Numbered from the stretch's first letter, positions 15,788-26,056 are shown. The stretch is DNA of 64,000 bases from DAISKN01 sp963716925 (GCA_963716925.1 CAVQUX010000006.1:868001-932000); one strand, 5' to 3'. The notes: generated by a model from the letters alone, not told the origin. Made by a program: numbers and translations.

Positions 15788-15886
15788 AAACATCGATTCG
15801 CTCACCGGCGCACGGGTTCGATCGAACCGGCTCACCGCGCCGTACGGACAGTCGCGTGCGCGCTGTCCTTCGGCGAGGGGGATAGC

Positions 15887-16117
15887 GTGCCTGCCGTGGA
15901 ACCCAATCCCTACGAAGTTCCGAGTACCCCAGGAACGCGGTCTCCCGCGCGCATCGGGTTGGGGCATCTGGTCGGCGGTCCCCCTTTCCGTGCTCCTCTC
16001 CTCCTTGGCATCTCAGGAGATTTGGATGCCCATCGCGCTTGCCGAGTTCATCGTCCCCATCCAAGAGAGCATTTTGTCTTCACGTTGGTGTTTCGCCGAC
16101 ACCATGAGCACGCCGTA
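15887..16117 (+). pseudogene. Small membrane protein with NPYEVP N terminus, frameshifted
   Basis: A GTG with GAGGGGG upstream starts a frame reading PAVEPNPYEVPSTPGTRSP, a start common in small membrane proteins of planctomycete- and acidobacterium-like genomes. The coding signal then moves to the +1 frame (IWSAVPLSVLLSSLASQE, then a probable membrane segment, IALAEFIVPIQESILSS) and ends at TAA 16115-16117. A single indel before about 15963, in a region that contains a GGGG run, would restore one product of about 75 aa. It is either decayed or a sequence error. Function unknown. Confidence 0.5.
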
Positions 16118-16434
16118 AGACGGCGCGTCGTTAGAACCGCAGTCTACTTGGTGACGCTTGTCGCAGCGCTGAAGCTTGCCGGCGCCCACGGGTGGTCCAT
16201 CGCAGAGGTTCCGCCGTGACGGCGGGATATATCGAGATCCCCGGAGTACGGGCAGTCCTCGCCGGGGTTGGCCGGCGTCGCCAGCCCCTTTGACAAAAGC
16301 CCGGAGACAGGCGTTAATAAAGCTGTATTCAATTTCCAATCGAATAGGCCCTGGTCTGGTCCCGGAAGCCCCCTCGCCTTGGATGGCGAGCGGGGGCCCG
16401 TGGACATTCGTCCAGGCCGTTGCCAAGGCGAGTC
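16118..16434. promoter_or_regulatory. Intergenic region with promoter and leader hairpin
   Basis: A perfect TTGACA (16290-16295), a 17-base spacer and GTTAAT (16313-16318) form the best plus-strand promoter in the window. In the leader, 16368-16378 and 16385-16397 form a GC-rich stem-loop just before the DUF4388-pseudokinase gene; it could slow ribosome access or act as an attenuator. No gene is seen here. Confidence 0.6.
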
Positions 16435-19233
16435 GTGCGCGGAAACCTGAATCTGACGAAGCTGCCCGCGATTCTCCGCGCGTTCTACGCCGAGCGGAAG
16501 AGCGGCATTCTTCATTTCTCCTGCCACCCGAGCCCACGGCGCATCCTCTTCCAACAGGGCCGAATCGTGCGCGTCGAATCCGATGCGGAGTCGGAACGAT
16601 TCGGCGAAGAGCTGGTGGGGTCGGGCAAGGTGCAGCGAGCGGAGCTCAACCTGGCGCTTCAGCTCGCAACTCGCGAGGGAACGAGCGTGGGAGCCGCCCT
16701 CGTGAAGATGAAGCGTCTCACGGCGGAGGAGCTGAAGGAAGCGGAGATCCGGCGCATGAACGGGATCCTCCATTCCCTCGTGGCCTTGACCGCGGGCGAG
16801 TTTCGTTTCGAGGAAACGGAGAATCCGACGGCCGAGGAAGACGGCTTCGAGATACCCGTCGAAAAGGTGATTCTCGACGGCGTGCGGCGTATCGCGGACG
16901 CCACCCTCCTGCGCACGCTTGTCGGAGACTTGCGAGCCCCCCTGCGAACGACGCCGGGCTCGCCGCTGCCGGTGTTCGGGATCAAGATGACACCGGTCGA
17001 GCGCGGCCTTCTCGAAGCGACGCGCGCGCGGCCACCGTTCACCACCGAGCAACTCATCTCCGGCACACGCCTCAGCGAGATCGATGCGCTGCGCGCCGTC
17101 TATGCCCTAATTTCGATCGGGCTTCTGGAAGTCGAGGGAGCGCGTCAGGCACCCCCGCTCGAAAACGGCAGAGAACAGGAATCGGCCGCGGAGCCGGTAT
17201 CGGAGCCATCCCCGAGAACGGCAGCGCGAGTGGCTCCGGTGAGGCAGGCCGATGCCATTCCGCCGCGGCTCGGCCGGTTCGAGATCCAGCGGCTCCTGGA
17301 GCGGGGCGAGACGGGAGAAGTGTTCCGCGGAAGAGATCCGGACATCGATCGAATCGTCGTCATCCAGGTGCTGAACTGGCCCGCGGGCATGACGCCGCCT
17401 GAGATCCAGAAATGCGTGGAGAGCTTCCATCAGGAAATCGACAGGGCCCGCCAGCTTCACCATCCGGGGATCGTCGCGGTCCTCGAAAAAGGGCTGGCAG
17501 AAGACGGACGCTCGTTCCTCGTCACCGAGCACGTCAAGGGAACGACGCTTCGGGATCTGCTGCCGTCAGGTCCGCTGGCAATGAAGCATGCGCTGGATCT
17601 CGCCGCCCAGATCCTCGACGCGCTTGCGCACGCGCATTCTCGCGGTGTCGTCCATCGGCGGGTGAGACCGTCCAACGTGCTGGTGACGCCGGACGGCCGC
17701 GTCAAGGTAAAAGGTTTCGGCGTTCCTCGTCTGCCGGATGCCGATTCGAGCGGAAGCCGCCCCTACCTGTCCCCGGAGCAGATCGCCACGGGAAAGATCG
17801 ACGCCCGCGGGGACGTATTCTCGTTCGGCGTCGTGTGCTACCGGATGCTCACCGGCGCCCTTCCTTTCGCGGAGGACTCGGTCGGAACCGTCGTGCGAGC
17901 GGTCCGAACTCTCGATCCGCCGGCCCCACTCGAGAAATACGGCACGGGGTTTCCTCCGCGCCTTTCGAAGATCGTCCTCCGCTGCCTGGCCAGGGATCCG
18001 CTGGAGCGCTTCGCCGACGCGGGCGAGCTCAAGAAAGCTCTGAGCTCGCTCGAAGGGCCGGAGCCCGCGGACGAGAAGGTGGTGGTCCCGCCTTCACGAC
18101 CTTCATTGGCGCCCGCTCGCGCCACCCGGCCCAGCGTCTCGGCGCCGCCGGCGCCGCAACGACCGCCCGGGCCAGCCTCCAATCCCCGCGTCGAGCCGGT
18201 GTCCGTTTCTGCGCCCGCCCCGGCTCCGAGAGCCCCGGCACCGGTCACGGTCAAGGCGCCTGCGTCGCGGGCGCAACCCTCGGAATCGCCCAAGCGTTCA
18301 CCGGAGCCTGTGGTGGAGAAGGCGCGGACCGCCGCACCACGAACGAGTACCCGCCGCTGGATCTGGGCCCTTGCCGCCGCCGCGTCACTCGTCGCCGGCG
18401 GCGTGGGCGCGGCATGGACCCTCATCGCTCGGGAAGAGCCGCCATGGAACGAGCTGCCCTCGGCTCCGGCGGGCGAGGTCATGGTGACGCCCGTCCCTCT
18501 CTCGCCACCCTCCGAAGAGACTCTCGCGGCGCTCCTCGCGGGGCCGAGTGACGAGGCGCTCTTCGCTGAAGCGAGCTCCGCTCTGAAGCGAGGCGACCTT
18601 CGGGAAAGCCGGAGCCTCCTGATAGCGCTTCTGGAGCGCGCCCCCGACTTTCCCGGAGCGCGCGAGCTTCTCGAGCAGGTCGAGGCGGAACGACGGAAAG
18701 CGGCCGAAAGGAAACGTCCCGCCGTCGAGGTGAAGGCCGAGGCTCCTCCCGTCGCCGCCGAACCGACCGATGCCGAGCTCTACGCGGACGCGGAGAGCGC
18801 TCTCAATCGAGGCGAGCTCGCGGTGAGCAAGACCAAGCTCGATGCGCTCCTGAAGATCAACCCGGGCTACTCCGGCCTGGCCGAGCTGAAGGAGCGGCTC
18901 GAGCACCGGATCTGGACCACCACCCTGCCGCGCAGCTTCAGCGCTCGACACAATCATCGCATCGGAGGCTGCGAAGGAGTCCTCTCTCTGACCTTTACCG
19001 GCTTGAGCTTTCGCTCGAAAGACCACGAATGGGCTTGGGCCTACGGCGACCTGATCTCGTTGGATCGACCGGATGCTGTCAACTTCTACGTCGTCACCAC
19101 CGACCGCGATCTGCTGGGCATCTTGAGCAAGAAACGATTCACGTTCCGCCTCGAAGAAGTCTTCAGCGACGACGACTGGCGCTTCGTTCAAAAAACCGTC
19201 CTGGACCGAGACCCGACGCCCACTCGGAATTGA
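16435..19233 (+). CDS. DUF4388-pseudokinase-transmembrane protein with PH-like C terminus
   Basis: About 932 aa. Order: DUF4388 module (about 1-130), winged-helix-like part to ~235, disordered linker, a protein-kinase fold (about 275-530), a long Pro-rich linker, one membrane segment near 635-660, two helical TPR-like hairpins (ALFAEASSALKRGDL and ELYADAESALNRGEL), and a beta-rich C terminus resembling PH/GRAM domains. The kinase lacks key residues: the VAIK lysine is Gln (VVIQVL), HRD is HRR (VVHRRVRPSN) and DFG is GFG. The APE-like SPEQ, DVFSFGVV and MLTGALPF motifs remain, so it is a pseudokinase probably used for binding. The start is uncertain: GTG 16435 has AAGGCGAG upstream; TTG 16420 is also possible. 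Confidence 0.85.
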   Translation: MRGNLNLTKLPAILRAFYAERKSGILHFSCHPSPRRILFQQGRIVRVESDAESERFGEELVGSGKVQRAELNLALQLATREGTSVGAALVKMKRLTAEELKEAEIRRMNGILHSLVALTAGEFRFEETENPTAEEDGFEIPVEKVILDGVRRIADATLLRTLVGDLRAPLRTTPGSPLPVFGIKMTPVERGLLEATRARPPFTTEQLISGTRLSEIDALRAVYALISIGLLEVEGARQAPPLENGREQESAAEPVSEPSPRTAARVAPVRQADAIPPRLGRFEIQRLLERGETGEVFRGRDPDIDRIVVIQVLNWPAGMTPPEIQKCVESFHQEIDRARQLHHPGIVAVLEKGLAEDGRSFLVTEHVKGTTLRDLLPSGPLAMKHALDLAAQILDALAHAHSRGVVHRRVRPSNVLVTPDGRVKVKGFGVPRLPDADSSGSRPYLSPEQIATGKIDARGDVFSFGVVCYRMLTGALPFAEDSVGTVVRAVRTLDPPAPLEKYGTGFPPRLSKIVLRCLARDPLERFADAGELKKALSSLEGPEPADEKVVVPPSRPSLAPARATRPSVSAPPAPQRPPGPASNPRVEPVSVSAPAPAPRAPAPVTVKAPASRAQPSESPKRSPEPVVEKARTAAPRTSTRRWIWALAAAASLVAGGVGAAWTLIAREEPPWNELPSAPAGEVMVTPVPLSPPSEETLAALLAGPSDEALFAEASSALKRGDLRESRSLLIALLERAPDFPGARELLEQVEAERRKAAERKRPAVEVKAEAPPVAAEPTDAELYADAESALNRGELAVSKTKLDALLKINPGYSGLAELKERLEHRIWTTTLPRSFSARHNHRIGGCEGVLSLTFTGLSFRSKDHEWAWAYGDLISLDRPDAVNFYVVTTDRDLLGILSKKRFTFRLEEVFSDDDWRFVQKTVLDRDPTPTRN

Positions 19234-19282
19234 ACCGACGCGGCGCTCTTCGGCCAGCAACGCGCCGACGATCGATGGGCCC

Positions 19283-19744
19283 TCACGGCTCCGAAGGGAG
19301 CGGCAGAGAGGCCTGGCCCAGCACGTATCGCCACCCTTCGTCGGTCTTGACGTAGGTGTCGCTGAACCAGAGCTTGCGCTCGGTGGTTTTTCCTTCGCTG
19401 GTCCCCTTGATCCAGAGAAGGGCGGTGACCACCGCCGTATCTCCCCAGACGCGGACCTTCTGCTCGAGCTCTTCCTGACGCTCGTAGATCACGGTCTTCT
19501 CCCGCGCGCTCTCGAGGAGGTCTTCCTTGGTGAAAGTCTTGCCGCTGCCGATGACGAGCACGAAGTCGTCCGCCAGGATGCGATCCATCGTGGCTGCATC
19601 GTTGGCTTTGACCGCGGCTTGATACTCGGTGTCGAGCTTCGCGACGATCTTCTCGACCTCCCCTGCGGATTCGGCCCTCGAGGCCGCTGGAATCGCGGCG
19701 AACGCAACCAACAGACAACCGAGCAGCGAATACCTGTGGATCAT
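19283..19744 (-). CDS. Secreted NTF2-like (SnoaL/DUF4440) protein
   Basis: 153 aa with a signal peptide (residues 1-24, ending ASRA) and one cone-shaped NTF2-like domain. Typical family features are EYQAAVKANDAATMDRIL, ADDFVLVIGSGK, the middle strand VRVWGDTAVVTALLWIKG and the end strand WRYVLGQASLPL. Proteins of this group often serve as small ligand-binding or isomerase-like domains; the substrate cannot be predicted. It is convergent with the pseudokinase gene and stands alone. Confidence 0.85.
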   Translation of the reverse strand: MIHRYSLLGCLLVAFAAIPAASRAESAGEVEKIVAKLDTEYQAAVKANDAATMDRILADDFVLVIGSGKTFTKEDLLESAREKTVIYERQEELEQKVRVWGDTAVVTALLWIKGTSEGKTTERKLWFSDTYVKTDEGWRYVLGQASLPLPSEP

Positions 19745-20357
19745 CTTCTCCTCCGAATCGATTGCCGATTCTAGCCCGGCAGAATCGGCCGGGCCCGTTT
19801 CGGTGGGTCAAACTCAGGTCTCCGGAGAAGGGAACACCGCCTGGAAGGCGACATTCGACATCCCGTAGGCAGGCGGCGAACGTCGATTGTTCTTGCCGCG
19901 CTTGTGCCGTTCGTGAACCGAAAAATTGACGCGATATCGGAGATGAAGACGATAGGGAGAGTCGCAGGGATTGGACGCCACTCTATTCCGACGAACTCGG
20001 AGAAAGGTCTCCGGCTGGCTCGAACGCCCTAACCGAGCCTGCGTCGGCGGCGAGGAACCTCGAGGCTTTCCGCGATCGCCGGCATTCTCACGGCTCGCGG
20101 AGGCTCGCGGCGACCTGCGCGTACGCGCTCAGTAATGGGTCAGTTTCTACAGACTGGCCCACTACGCGGCGCTCCGTCACCCGCGCGGGCCGGCATGATC
20201 GAGTTCCATCGAGAGAGTTGGGTCGCTCCTATGTTCTTGCGCCGCCTCGCCTGAGGCGTCCGTGGCGTCGCCCTGCGCGGCCCACGCGCAAAGGACTTGC
20301 GGGGAAGTCAGGCTTCGGCATCGCTCTTGCAGCCGCCTTTCTCAGAGGTCACTCAAA
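19745..20357. other. Intergenic region without a gene; one long inverted repeat
   Basis: About 610 bases with no supported coding sequence. At 20132-20144 and 20153-20165 a 13-bp inverted repeat (one mismatch, one G-T pair) encloses an 8-base loop. It has no following T-run, so it is not a classical terminator; it could be a regulatory hairpin or an old element end. Confidence 0.5.
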
Positions 20358-21752
20358 ATGAGCCAGAAACTCATGTTGGGACCGATGCGCGTTTTCTGCC
20401 TGTCGATCCTGAGCCTTGGTCTCATGGCGGTCCGGCCGGCCATGTCCCAGACCAGCTACGTCGTCGAAGACCTGGGAGCGCTGGCCGGCGATACCAGCAG
20501 TGTTGCCTGGGCCATCAATGCGAATGGCGACGTGGTGGGCTGGTCCACGGGCCAGGCCGGAACGCGTGCCTTTCTGTACACGAACGCCAGCGGGATGGTC
20601 GCGCTGCCGGGCTTGCCGGACCGACCCCGAACGGTGGCCCGTGACATCAACGACGCGGGCGTCATCGTGGGCTCCGCCAACGCGGGCGGCGTCGACCTCG
20701 GCCATGCCGTTCTCTGGAGCGGCGGATCCGTTCAGGACATCGGAACTCTCGGCACCGGCGACTTCAGCGAAGCCTGGGGCGTCAACAACCTCGGCCAGGC
20801 CGTCGGCTCGTCCTACACGAATGGAGCCGGCCTGGGAGTGCACGGCTTCCTGTACAGCGAGGCGGAGGGGTTAGTCGACCTCACCCCCCTCAGCGACACG
20901 GGTTATGCCCTGGACATCAACGATGCGGGTCAGGTGACGGGCTACAAGACCGCGCTCTTCGGCTATCACGCCTTTCGTTGGCAGGTGGGAACCTTCAAAG
21001 ACCTGGGCGTCCTTCCCGGATTCGCGCACAGCTTCGGTTGGGCCATCAACGCCTCGGGCCGCGTGACCGGCAGCTCGACCTCGGCCTCGGGGAACAGCGA
21101 GCGGATGTTCCGCTCCACCGATGGAAGTGGTCTCCAGGATCTGGGGGGCACCGGCGAGCACAACGTGGCCCTGGGCATCAACGCATCGGGCCAGGTGGTT
21201 GGCACTCGCGGGAGCTCCGGGAAGCGTGCCGTTCTGTACACGGACGAGGCCGGGCTGCGGGACCTCGACACTCTGATCGATCCGTCGCTGGGCTGGGTCC
21301 TCCTGGCCGCGAACGACATCAACGATGCCGGGCAGATCGTCGGTTACGCGATGAACAATTTCATCGGGCAGACGCACGCCGTCAGGCTGCGCCCCGCGAG
21401 CGGTCCGCCGCCCGAGTGCACCTTCCAGTGCCTGCGCGCCATCCGCGTCGTCTTGCAAAGCCAGGCCCTGCGTGGAGGAAACTACTCCATCAAGGCCAGG
21501 GTCGAAGTCCGGGACGAGAACGCGGCCCCGATCTCCGGCGCCCTGGTCGTCGGCAGGTGGACCCTGCCGGACGGCAGCAGCCAAGACGACAACGTGTGGA
21601 CCAACTCAAATGGCGTGGCGACCACAACCACGGGAGGCCAACGGGGCCTCTACACCCTGACGATCCTGAATGTCGTGCGGTCGCAGTACACGTTCGAACC
21701 GAGCGAGAGCGTGCTGAGCAAGAGCATCACCGTACCGAGGAGAAACCGTTAA
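20358..21752 (+). CDS. Secreted HAF-repeat protein
   Basis: 464 aa. A signal peptide (ending PAMSQ) is followed by about seven HAF-type repeats of roughly 45 residues, each with a VAWAINANGDVVGWS-like strand and a HAFLY or HAVLW strand; the repeats are expected to form a beta-propeller-like secreted structure. After a linker (PECTFQCLRAIRV) a C-terminal Ig/CNA-like beta domain follows (VEVRDENAAPISGALV). The ATG at 20358 has AGAGGT upstream and puts the signal peptide at the N terminus; earlier starts add a non-signal sequence. HAF proteins are mostly of unknown role, probably extracellular. Confidence 0.85.
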   Translation: MSQKLMLGPMRVFCLSILSLGLMAVRPAMSQTSYVVEDLGALAGDTSSVAWAINANGDVVGWSTGQAGTRAFLYTNASGMVALPGLPDRPRTVARDINDAGVIVGSANAGGVDLGHAVLWSGGSVQDIGTLGTGDFSEAWGVNNLGQAVGSSYTNGAGLGVHGFLYSEAEGLVDLTPLSDTGYALDINDAGQVTGYKTALFGYHAFRWQVGTFKDLGVLPGFAHSFGWAINASGRVTGSSTSASGNSERMFRSTDGSGLQDLGGTGEHNVALGINASGQVVGTRGSSGKRAVLYTDEAGLRDLDTLIDPSLGWVLLAANDINDAGQIVGYAMNNFIGQTHAVRLRPASGPPPECTFQCLRAIRVVLQSQALRGGNYSIKARVEVRDENAAPISGALVVGRWTLPDGSSQDDNVWTNSNGVATTTTGGQRGLYTLTILNVVRSQYTFEPSESVLSKSITVPRRNR

Positions 21753-22035
21753 CCGGGATAGAGGGAGCACCACACCGACCGCGGCCAATGAGGATCTTGC
21801 CCAGACGATTGTCCGTCGCGTCCTCGAGCGCGGTAGGGTCCTCACTCTCGAGGACCGGCCCCTGCGAACCAAGCCCCTACGACTTGATGAACCCCCGCTG
21901 CCGGGGCCTCAACTCGGACGAACGACGACCGCGCGCACGAGGCCGACGATATACTCGGGCCTTGCGATACGCTCACCGGCTCGGAGCGCACGGCGAAGCA
22001 TAGGCTGCTACAATCGACGAGCCAGGGAGGACCCG

Positions 22036-23001
22036 TTGATTCGTGGGCCACATCGGGTACCGTGCGGAGCTTTCATGGGTTCGGTCGTTCTCATCGCGAC
22101 GAGCTTTGCCGCCGAGCGCCAGACGTCAACGGCCGCGTCGAATCAAACGCAGATCGTGCTGCTCGGAACGGGAAATCCTCCCGCTGACCCCGATCGGTCA
22201 GGACCGGCCACGGCTGTCGTCGTGAATGGCACGCCGTACCTGGTGGACGTCGGAGCCGGAGTCGTACGGCGTGCGAAGGCCGCTGCCGTTGACCGAGGAA
22301 TCCCGGCGCTGGAACCGGTCAATCTGCGGGTCGTCTTCGTGACCCATCTTCACTCCGACCACACCGTTGGATACCCGGATCTGATTCTCACGCCTTGGGT
22401 GATCGGACGACGCGTCCCCTTGGAGGTCTATGGTCCCGCGGGTATCAAGGCGATGACCGAACATCTCTTTGAGGCCTACAGCGCCGACTTCGAGACGCGA
22501 ACGAAGGACCGCGGCTTGTATTCTGTGGGCGCTTTTCCTGAGGGCCATCAAGTCGACGCGCATGAAATCCGCGCCGGCGTCGTCTACAAGGATGCCAACG
22601 TCACCGTCACGGCGTTCCCGACGAAACATGCGATGGAAAGCTATGGCTACCGATTCGACACGCCCGACCGCAGCATTGTTATCTCAGGGGACACCAACCC
22701 GACGCAGGCGACGATCGACGCCTGCCATGGTTGTGACGTACTGATCCACGAAGTGTTGACGCTGGAGTGGCTCGCCAAACGCAAGGATTTTCAAGGCTAT
22801 GCCGCGGATTTCCACACAACGACGGCGCAGCTCACCGAGCTGGCCGCGCAGGCCAAGCCACGCTTACTGATTCTCTACCATGCTTCCTTGTCGCTACGAC
22901 CCGCTGTCGATTCTGAGCGGTCGACCCCGGCGGCTCTGCTGCGCGAAATGTCGGGCTATTCGGGACATGTCGTCGTGGGCCGCGATCTGGACGTCTACTG
23001 A
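22036..23001 (+). CDS. Secreted MBL-fold metallo-hydrolase (RNase Z/arylsulfatase-like)
   Basis: 321 aa. A TTG start has GGGAGG 6 bases upstream; the N terminus then gives a signal peptide (about residues 1-26). The metallo-beta-lactamase fold shows VLLGTGNPP, the zinc motif FVTHLHSDHTVGYPD, the SGDT aspartate and later FHTTT and LILYHA histidines. The arrangement resembles periplasmic relatives of RNase Z with roles such as aryl ester or sulfate hydrolysis; with a signal peptide, tRNA processing is unlikely. The substrate is unknown. Confidence 0.86.
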   Translation: MIRGPHRVPCGAFMGSVVLIATSFAAERQTSTAASNQTQIVLLGTGNPPADPDRSGPATAVVVNGTPYLVDVGAGVVRRAKAAAVDRGIPALEPVNLRVVFVTHLHSDHTVGYPDLILTPWVIGRRVPLEVYGPAGIKAMTEHLFEAYSADFETRTKDRGLYSVGAFPEGHQVDAHEIRAGVVYKDANVTVTAFPTKHAMESYGYRFDTPDRSIVISGDTNPTQATIDACHGCDVLIHEVLTLEWLAKRKDFQGYAADFHTTTAQLTELAAQAKPRLLILYHASLSLRPAVDSERSTPAALLREMSGYSGHVVVGRDLDVY

Positions 23002-23113
23002 ACCGAGCACCTCTCGGTATTCTCCCCGATACACAGCCTGGGCGGGCGGGCCCTCGGTTTGATACACTTTTTTCGTTCCTTTCCAATCGAAATCCGAAAG
23101 GGGAGATCCCCCC

Positions 23114-23863
23114 ATGAGTCTCACGAGGAGCCGTCTCGCTCTCCTGATCTCGACCCTGGCGCTCGCCGCTCCCGCCGGCGCCGAGACGTTGAGAGTGCTC
23201 GCCCTGCAGTCCGCCCCCTTCTTTTACGAGAAGGACGGCCGGACCACAGGAATCGACTACGAGATGCTCGACTACTTCGCCAAGTCCCGGGGCGCGACGC
23301 TTCAAATCGAATGGGCCGAGTCGTTTGCGGGAATGCTCTCGCGGGTGGAAAAGGGAGACGTGGACATCGCTGCCGGAACCATCACCATCACTCCTGAGCG
23401 CGCGCGCCGGATGGACTTCAGCGTGCCCTATTTTCCGGTGCAGGTCGTCCTGGTCGAGCGGCTGAGCGACGACACCAGGTCACTCACCGATCTCGTGGGG
23501 CAGAAGGTGGGCGCCGAAGCCCGCACGACCGCGGAGGACGCGCTCAGGGCGGTTCCCGGGATTCTCATCGTAACCGACGGCTCGCTGCAGGAACAGATGC
23601 GGGCGATCGAGCGGGGCGAGATGCGAGCCGCCGCTGCGGATTCGAGCGCGATCATTCCCGAGCTCGAGGACTTTCCCTCGCTCAAGCTCGGGATGGCGCT
23701 TGGCGCCCAGAGCGGTTTCGGCTTCGCGCTCCCCAAGAACTCTCCTCTGACGGCTCCGCTGAGCGAGCACATCAAGAAGCTCAAGCAGTCTGGAATCTAC
23801 TTTCGCCTGGTGACCATTCACATGGGGCCCCGGGCGAGCGAGATCATCCGCGCCGCGAAGTAG
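23114..23863 (+). CDS. Periplasmic family 3 solute-binding protein
   Basis: 249 aa with a signal peptide (ending PAGA) and the SBP_bac_3 fold: SAPFFYEKDGRTTGIDYEML, GDVDIAAGTITITPERA and MDFSVPYFPV, the region that normally binds the amino-acid carboxylate. No permease or ATPase is adjacent, so it may be an orphan binding protein, a stand-alone sensor or an enzyme-like relative. GGGGAG lies upstream of the ATG. Confidence 0.88.
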   Translation: MSLTRSRLALLISTLALAAPAGAETLRVLALQSAPFFYEKDGRTTGIDYEMLDYFAKSRGATLQIEWAESFAGMLSRVEKGDVDIAAGTITITPERARRMDFSVPYFPVQVVLVERLSDDTRSLTDLVGQKVGAEARTTAEDALRAVPGILIVTDGSLQEQMRAIERGEMRAAAADSSAIIPELEDFPSLKLGMALGAQSGFGFALPKNSPLTAPLSEHIKKLKQSGIYFRLVTIHMGPRASEIIRAAK

Positions 23864-24002
23864 CCGGCTGCAGCGTCCGGTGCCTTTGCGCGAAATCGCG
23901 CTTCGGGCGCCGCGATCTGCGCAAAAGTCCCTACCCTCGATTCGAGAACCCTCGAAACGCGTGAGAATGGGGGCGGCATCGTTATTGCTGGCAATTTGGA
24001 GT

Positions 24003-25251
24003 ATGACGTCCAGCAAATCGCTCGCGCCAAGCCTCGTTGAAGAAGCTCCCGTTGCGAAGACCGAAGTCGTCGACTCGGGTCTGCATGGCCAGGTGGCGCG
24101 AGGCTTCGAGGAGGTGCGCGTCGAGTTCGAGCGCAACTTCGCCGAGCGCGGCGAGATCGGCGCCGCGGTTTCCGCTTACTGGCGCGGCGAGAAAGTGGTC
24201 GATCTGTGGGGTGGCCGCCGCGCACCCGAGAGCGATGCGCCCTGGGAGGAAGACACGATGGTCGTCGTGCACTCGACCACGAAGGGCGTCTCCGCCATGA
24301 CTCTGGCGGTCGCCAATGCCCGCGGGTGGCTCGACTACGACGCTCCGGTCGCGCGCTACTGGCCCGAGTTCGCGCAGGGCGGCAAGGAAGCCGTGACCGT
24401 CCGCCAGCTCCTTGGCCACGAGGCGGGACTGGTGTGGCTCGACGAGAACCTCTCGTTCGACCGCTTGCGCGACCTCGATGAGGTGGCGCGCGTGCTCGCG
24501 AGGCAGAGGCCGGCATGGACGCCCGGCACCCGGCACGGTTATCACGCGATGACGATCGGGCTTTGCATGCAGGAGCTCATCCGGCGCGTCGATCCAGCGC
24601 ACCGGACGCTGGGCCGTTTCTTCCGTGAGGAGATCGGCGAGCGGCTCGGGGTCGATTTCTACATCGGGCTTCCTTCCGAGATCTCCGGCCCAGCGGCTCG
24701 CGACGGTGCTCACCTTCTCCCCGGGCCGCGCGCTCGGCTCAGTGCTGACGAGTCCATGGTCGATGCTGGTTCGGGTGCTCTGGCCGTGGTCGCTGCTGCG
24801 CAAGTCGTTAGTTCTCTTCTCGGACGTCGACTGCAACGACCGGCGCTACCTCGAGGTCGAGATTCCCGCGGGCAACGGCGTCGGCACCGCTCGCGCCATC
24901 GCGCGCCTCTACTCGGCATTCGCCGAGGGAGGAGCGGAGCTCGGCGTCGGGCCGGACACGATGGCGAGGCTCACCGCGCCGCCGACCTCGGCGCACGCGA
25001 AGGACCTGGTATTGGGATTACCTTGCTACTTCTCGCTCGGCTTCATCCGGCCCGGGCCGAAAGTAGGGTTCGGCTCGAGCCCGCGCGCGTTCGGCCATCC
25101 GGGCGCCGGCGGCTCTTTCGCGTTCGCCGACCCGGACGCGCGCCTGGGCTTCGCCTACGTCATGAACAAGATGGATTTCTACTTGTCTGACGATCCGCGG
25201 GAGAAGGCGCTGCGCGACGCCGTGTATCGCGCGATTGCGAAGCTCGGTTGA
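24003..25251 (+). pseudogene. Serine beta-lactamase-like hydrolase (class C/EstB type), frameshifted
   Basis: The first part (to about 24690) reads as a class C beta-lactamase/esterase: GAAVSAYWRGEKVVDLWGG, the catalytic STTK motif (VVHSTTKGVSAM), LLGHEAGL and the YHAMTIG tyrosine. At about 24680-24695 the coding signal moves to another frame (PAQRLATVLTF) and continues to the C-terminal motif region with FGHPGAGGSFAFADP, ending at 25251. One indel separates the halves; with it repaired the protein would be about 415 aa. No clear signal peptide. It could be a real pseudogene or a sequence error. Confidence 0.75.
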
Positions 25252-25278
25252 CGGCACTTCACAAGGCGCGAAAAGTCG

Positions 25279-25893
25279 TTGCTCGTCTGCGGCATCGTGT
25301 CGTCGCCGCTCTACGTCGCCATGAACGTCATCGGGGCGATGCAATTCGAGGGATACAGCTCCCTCTCCCAAACCGTCAGCGAGCTATCCGCGATCGGCGC
25401 TCCGTCGAGGCCGCTCTGGGTCGCGCTGGCCATCCTCTACACCCTGCTCGTGACCGCATTCGGATGGGGCATCTTGTATCGGCGGGACGAAGCCGACCCC
25501 TGCGCGTCGTAGGAGGCTTGCTCATCACCTACGGGGTCATCGGCCTCTTCTGGCCCCCGATGCACCCGCGCGGGGACAGAGCTGACGCTGACCGATACCC
25601 TGCACATCGTTTTTTCGATAGTAACGGTTGTCCTCATGATGCTCGCGATTGGATTCGGGGCGGCGGCATTCGGAATGCGGTTCCGCCTCTATTCCATCGC
25701 GACCTTGGTGATCCTCGTCGTTTTCGGAGCTCTGACCGGAATGAATGGCCCCCGGATCGCGGCAAACCTGCCCACGCCGTGGGTAGGGGTCTGGGAGCGC
25801 ATCAACATCGGCGTTTTCCTGCTCTGGGTCGTGGCCCTGGCCACGGCTCTTTTGCGAGCCCCAGGTGGAACGGCGTCAAGACTGCTTCGGTGA
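25279..25893 (+). pseudogene. DUF998-like membrane protein broken by two frameshifts
   Basis: Three consecutive pieces in three frames together make a DUF998-type protein with about six membrane segments: VCGIVSSPLYVAMNVIG to 25490, then VVGGLLITYGVIGLFWPP, then LTDTLHIVFSIVTVVLMML to 25893. The breaks lie near 25488-25505 and 25568-25577, the second at a GGGG run. A weak TTG at 25279 is the only start candidate; the same frame runs back to the stop of the hydrolase gene. Function unknown. Confidence 0.6.
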
Positions 25894-26056
25894 GGAGAGC
25901 GTGCGCATTGAGCCTACCCGTTGCTCCTCAGCGTCGTAATCGAGTCCACGCTTTAGGGCTGCTTGCGCTGGACTGTATCGACGCTCGAACGAAGCCTTAG
26001 ACCGCCGGCGGGTTCCGCCCCCGGGCGCCGCCGTGCTGTGTGTATGATTCGTCAGG

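Noticed and set aside
22036..23001. Genuine tRNA-processing RNase Z
   Set aside because: It carries a signal peptide and would act in the periplasm, so tRNA maturation is unlikely.
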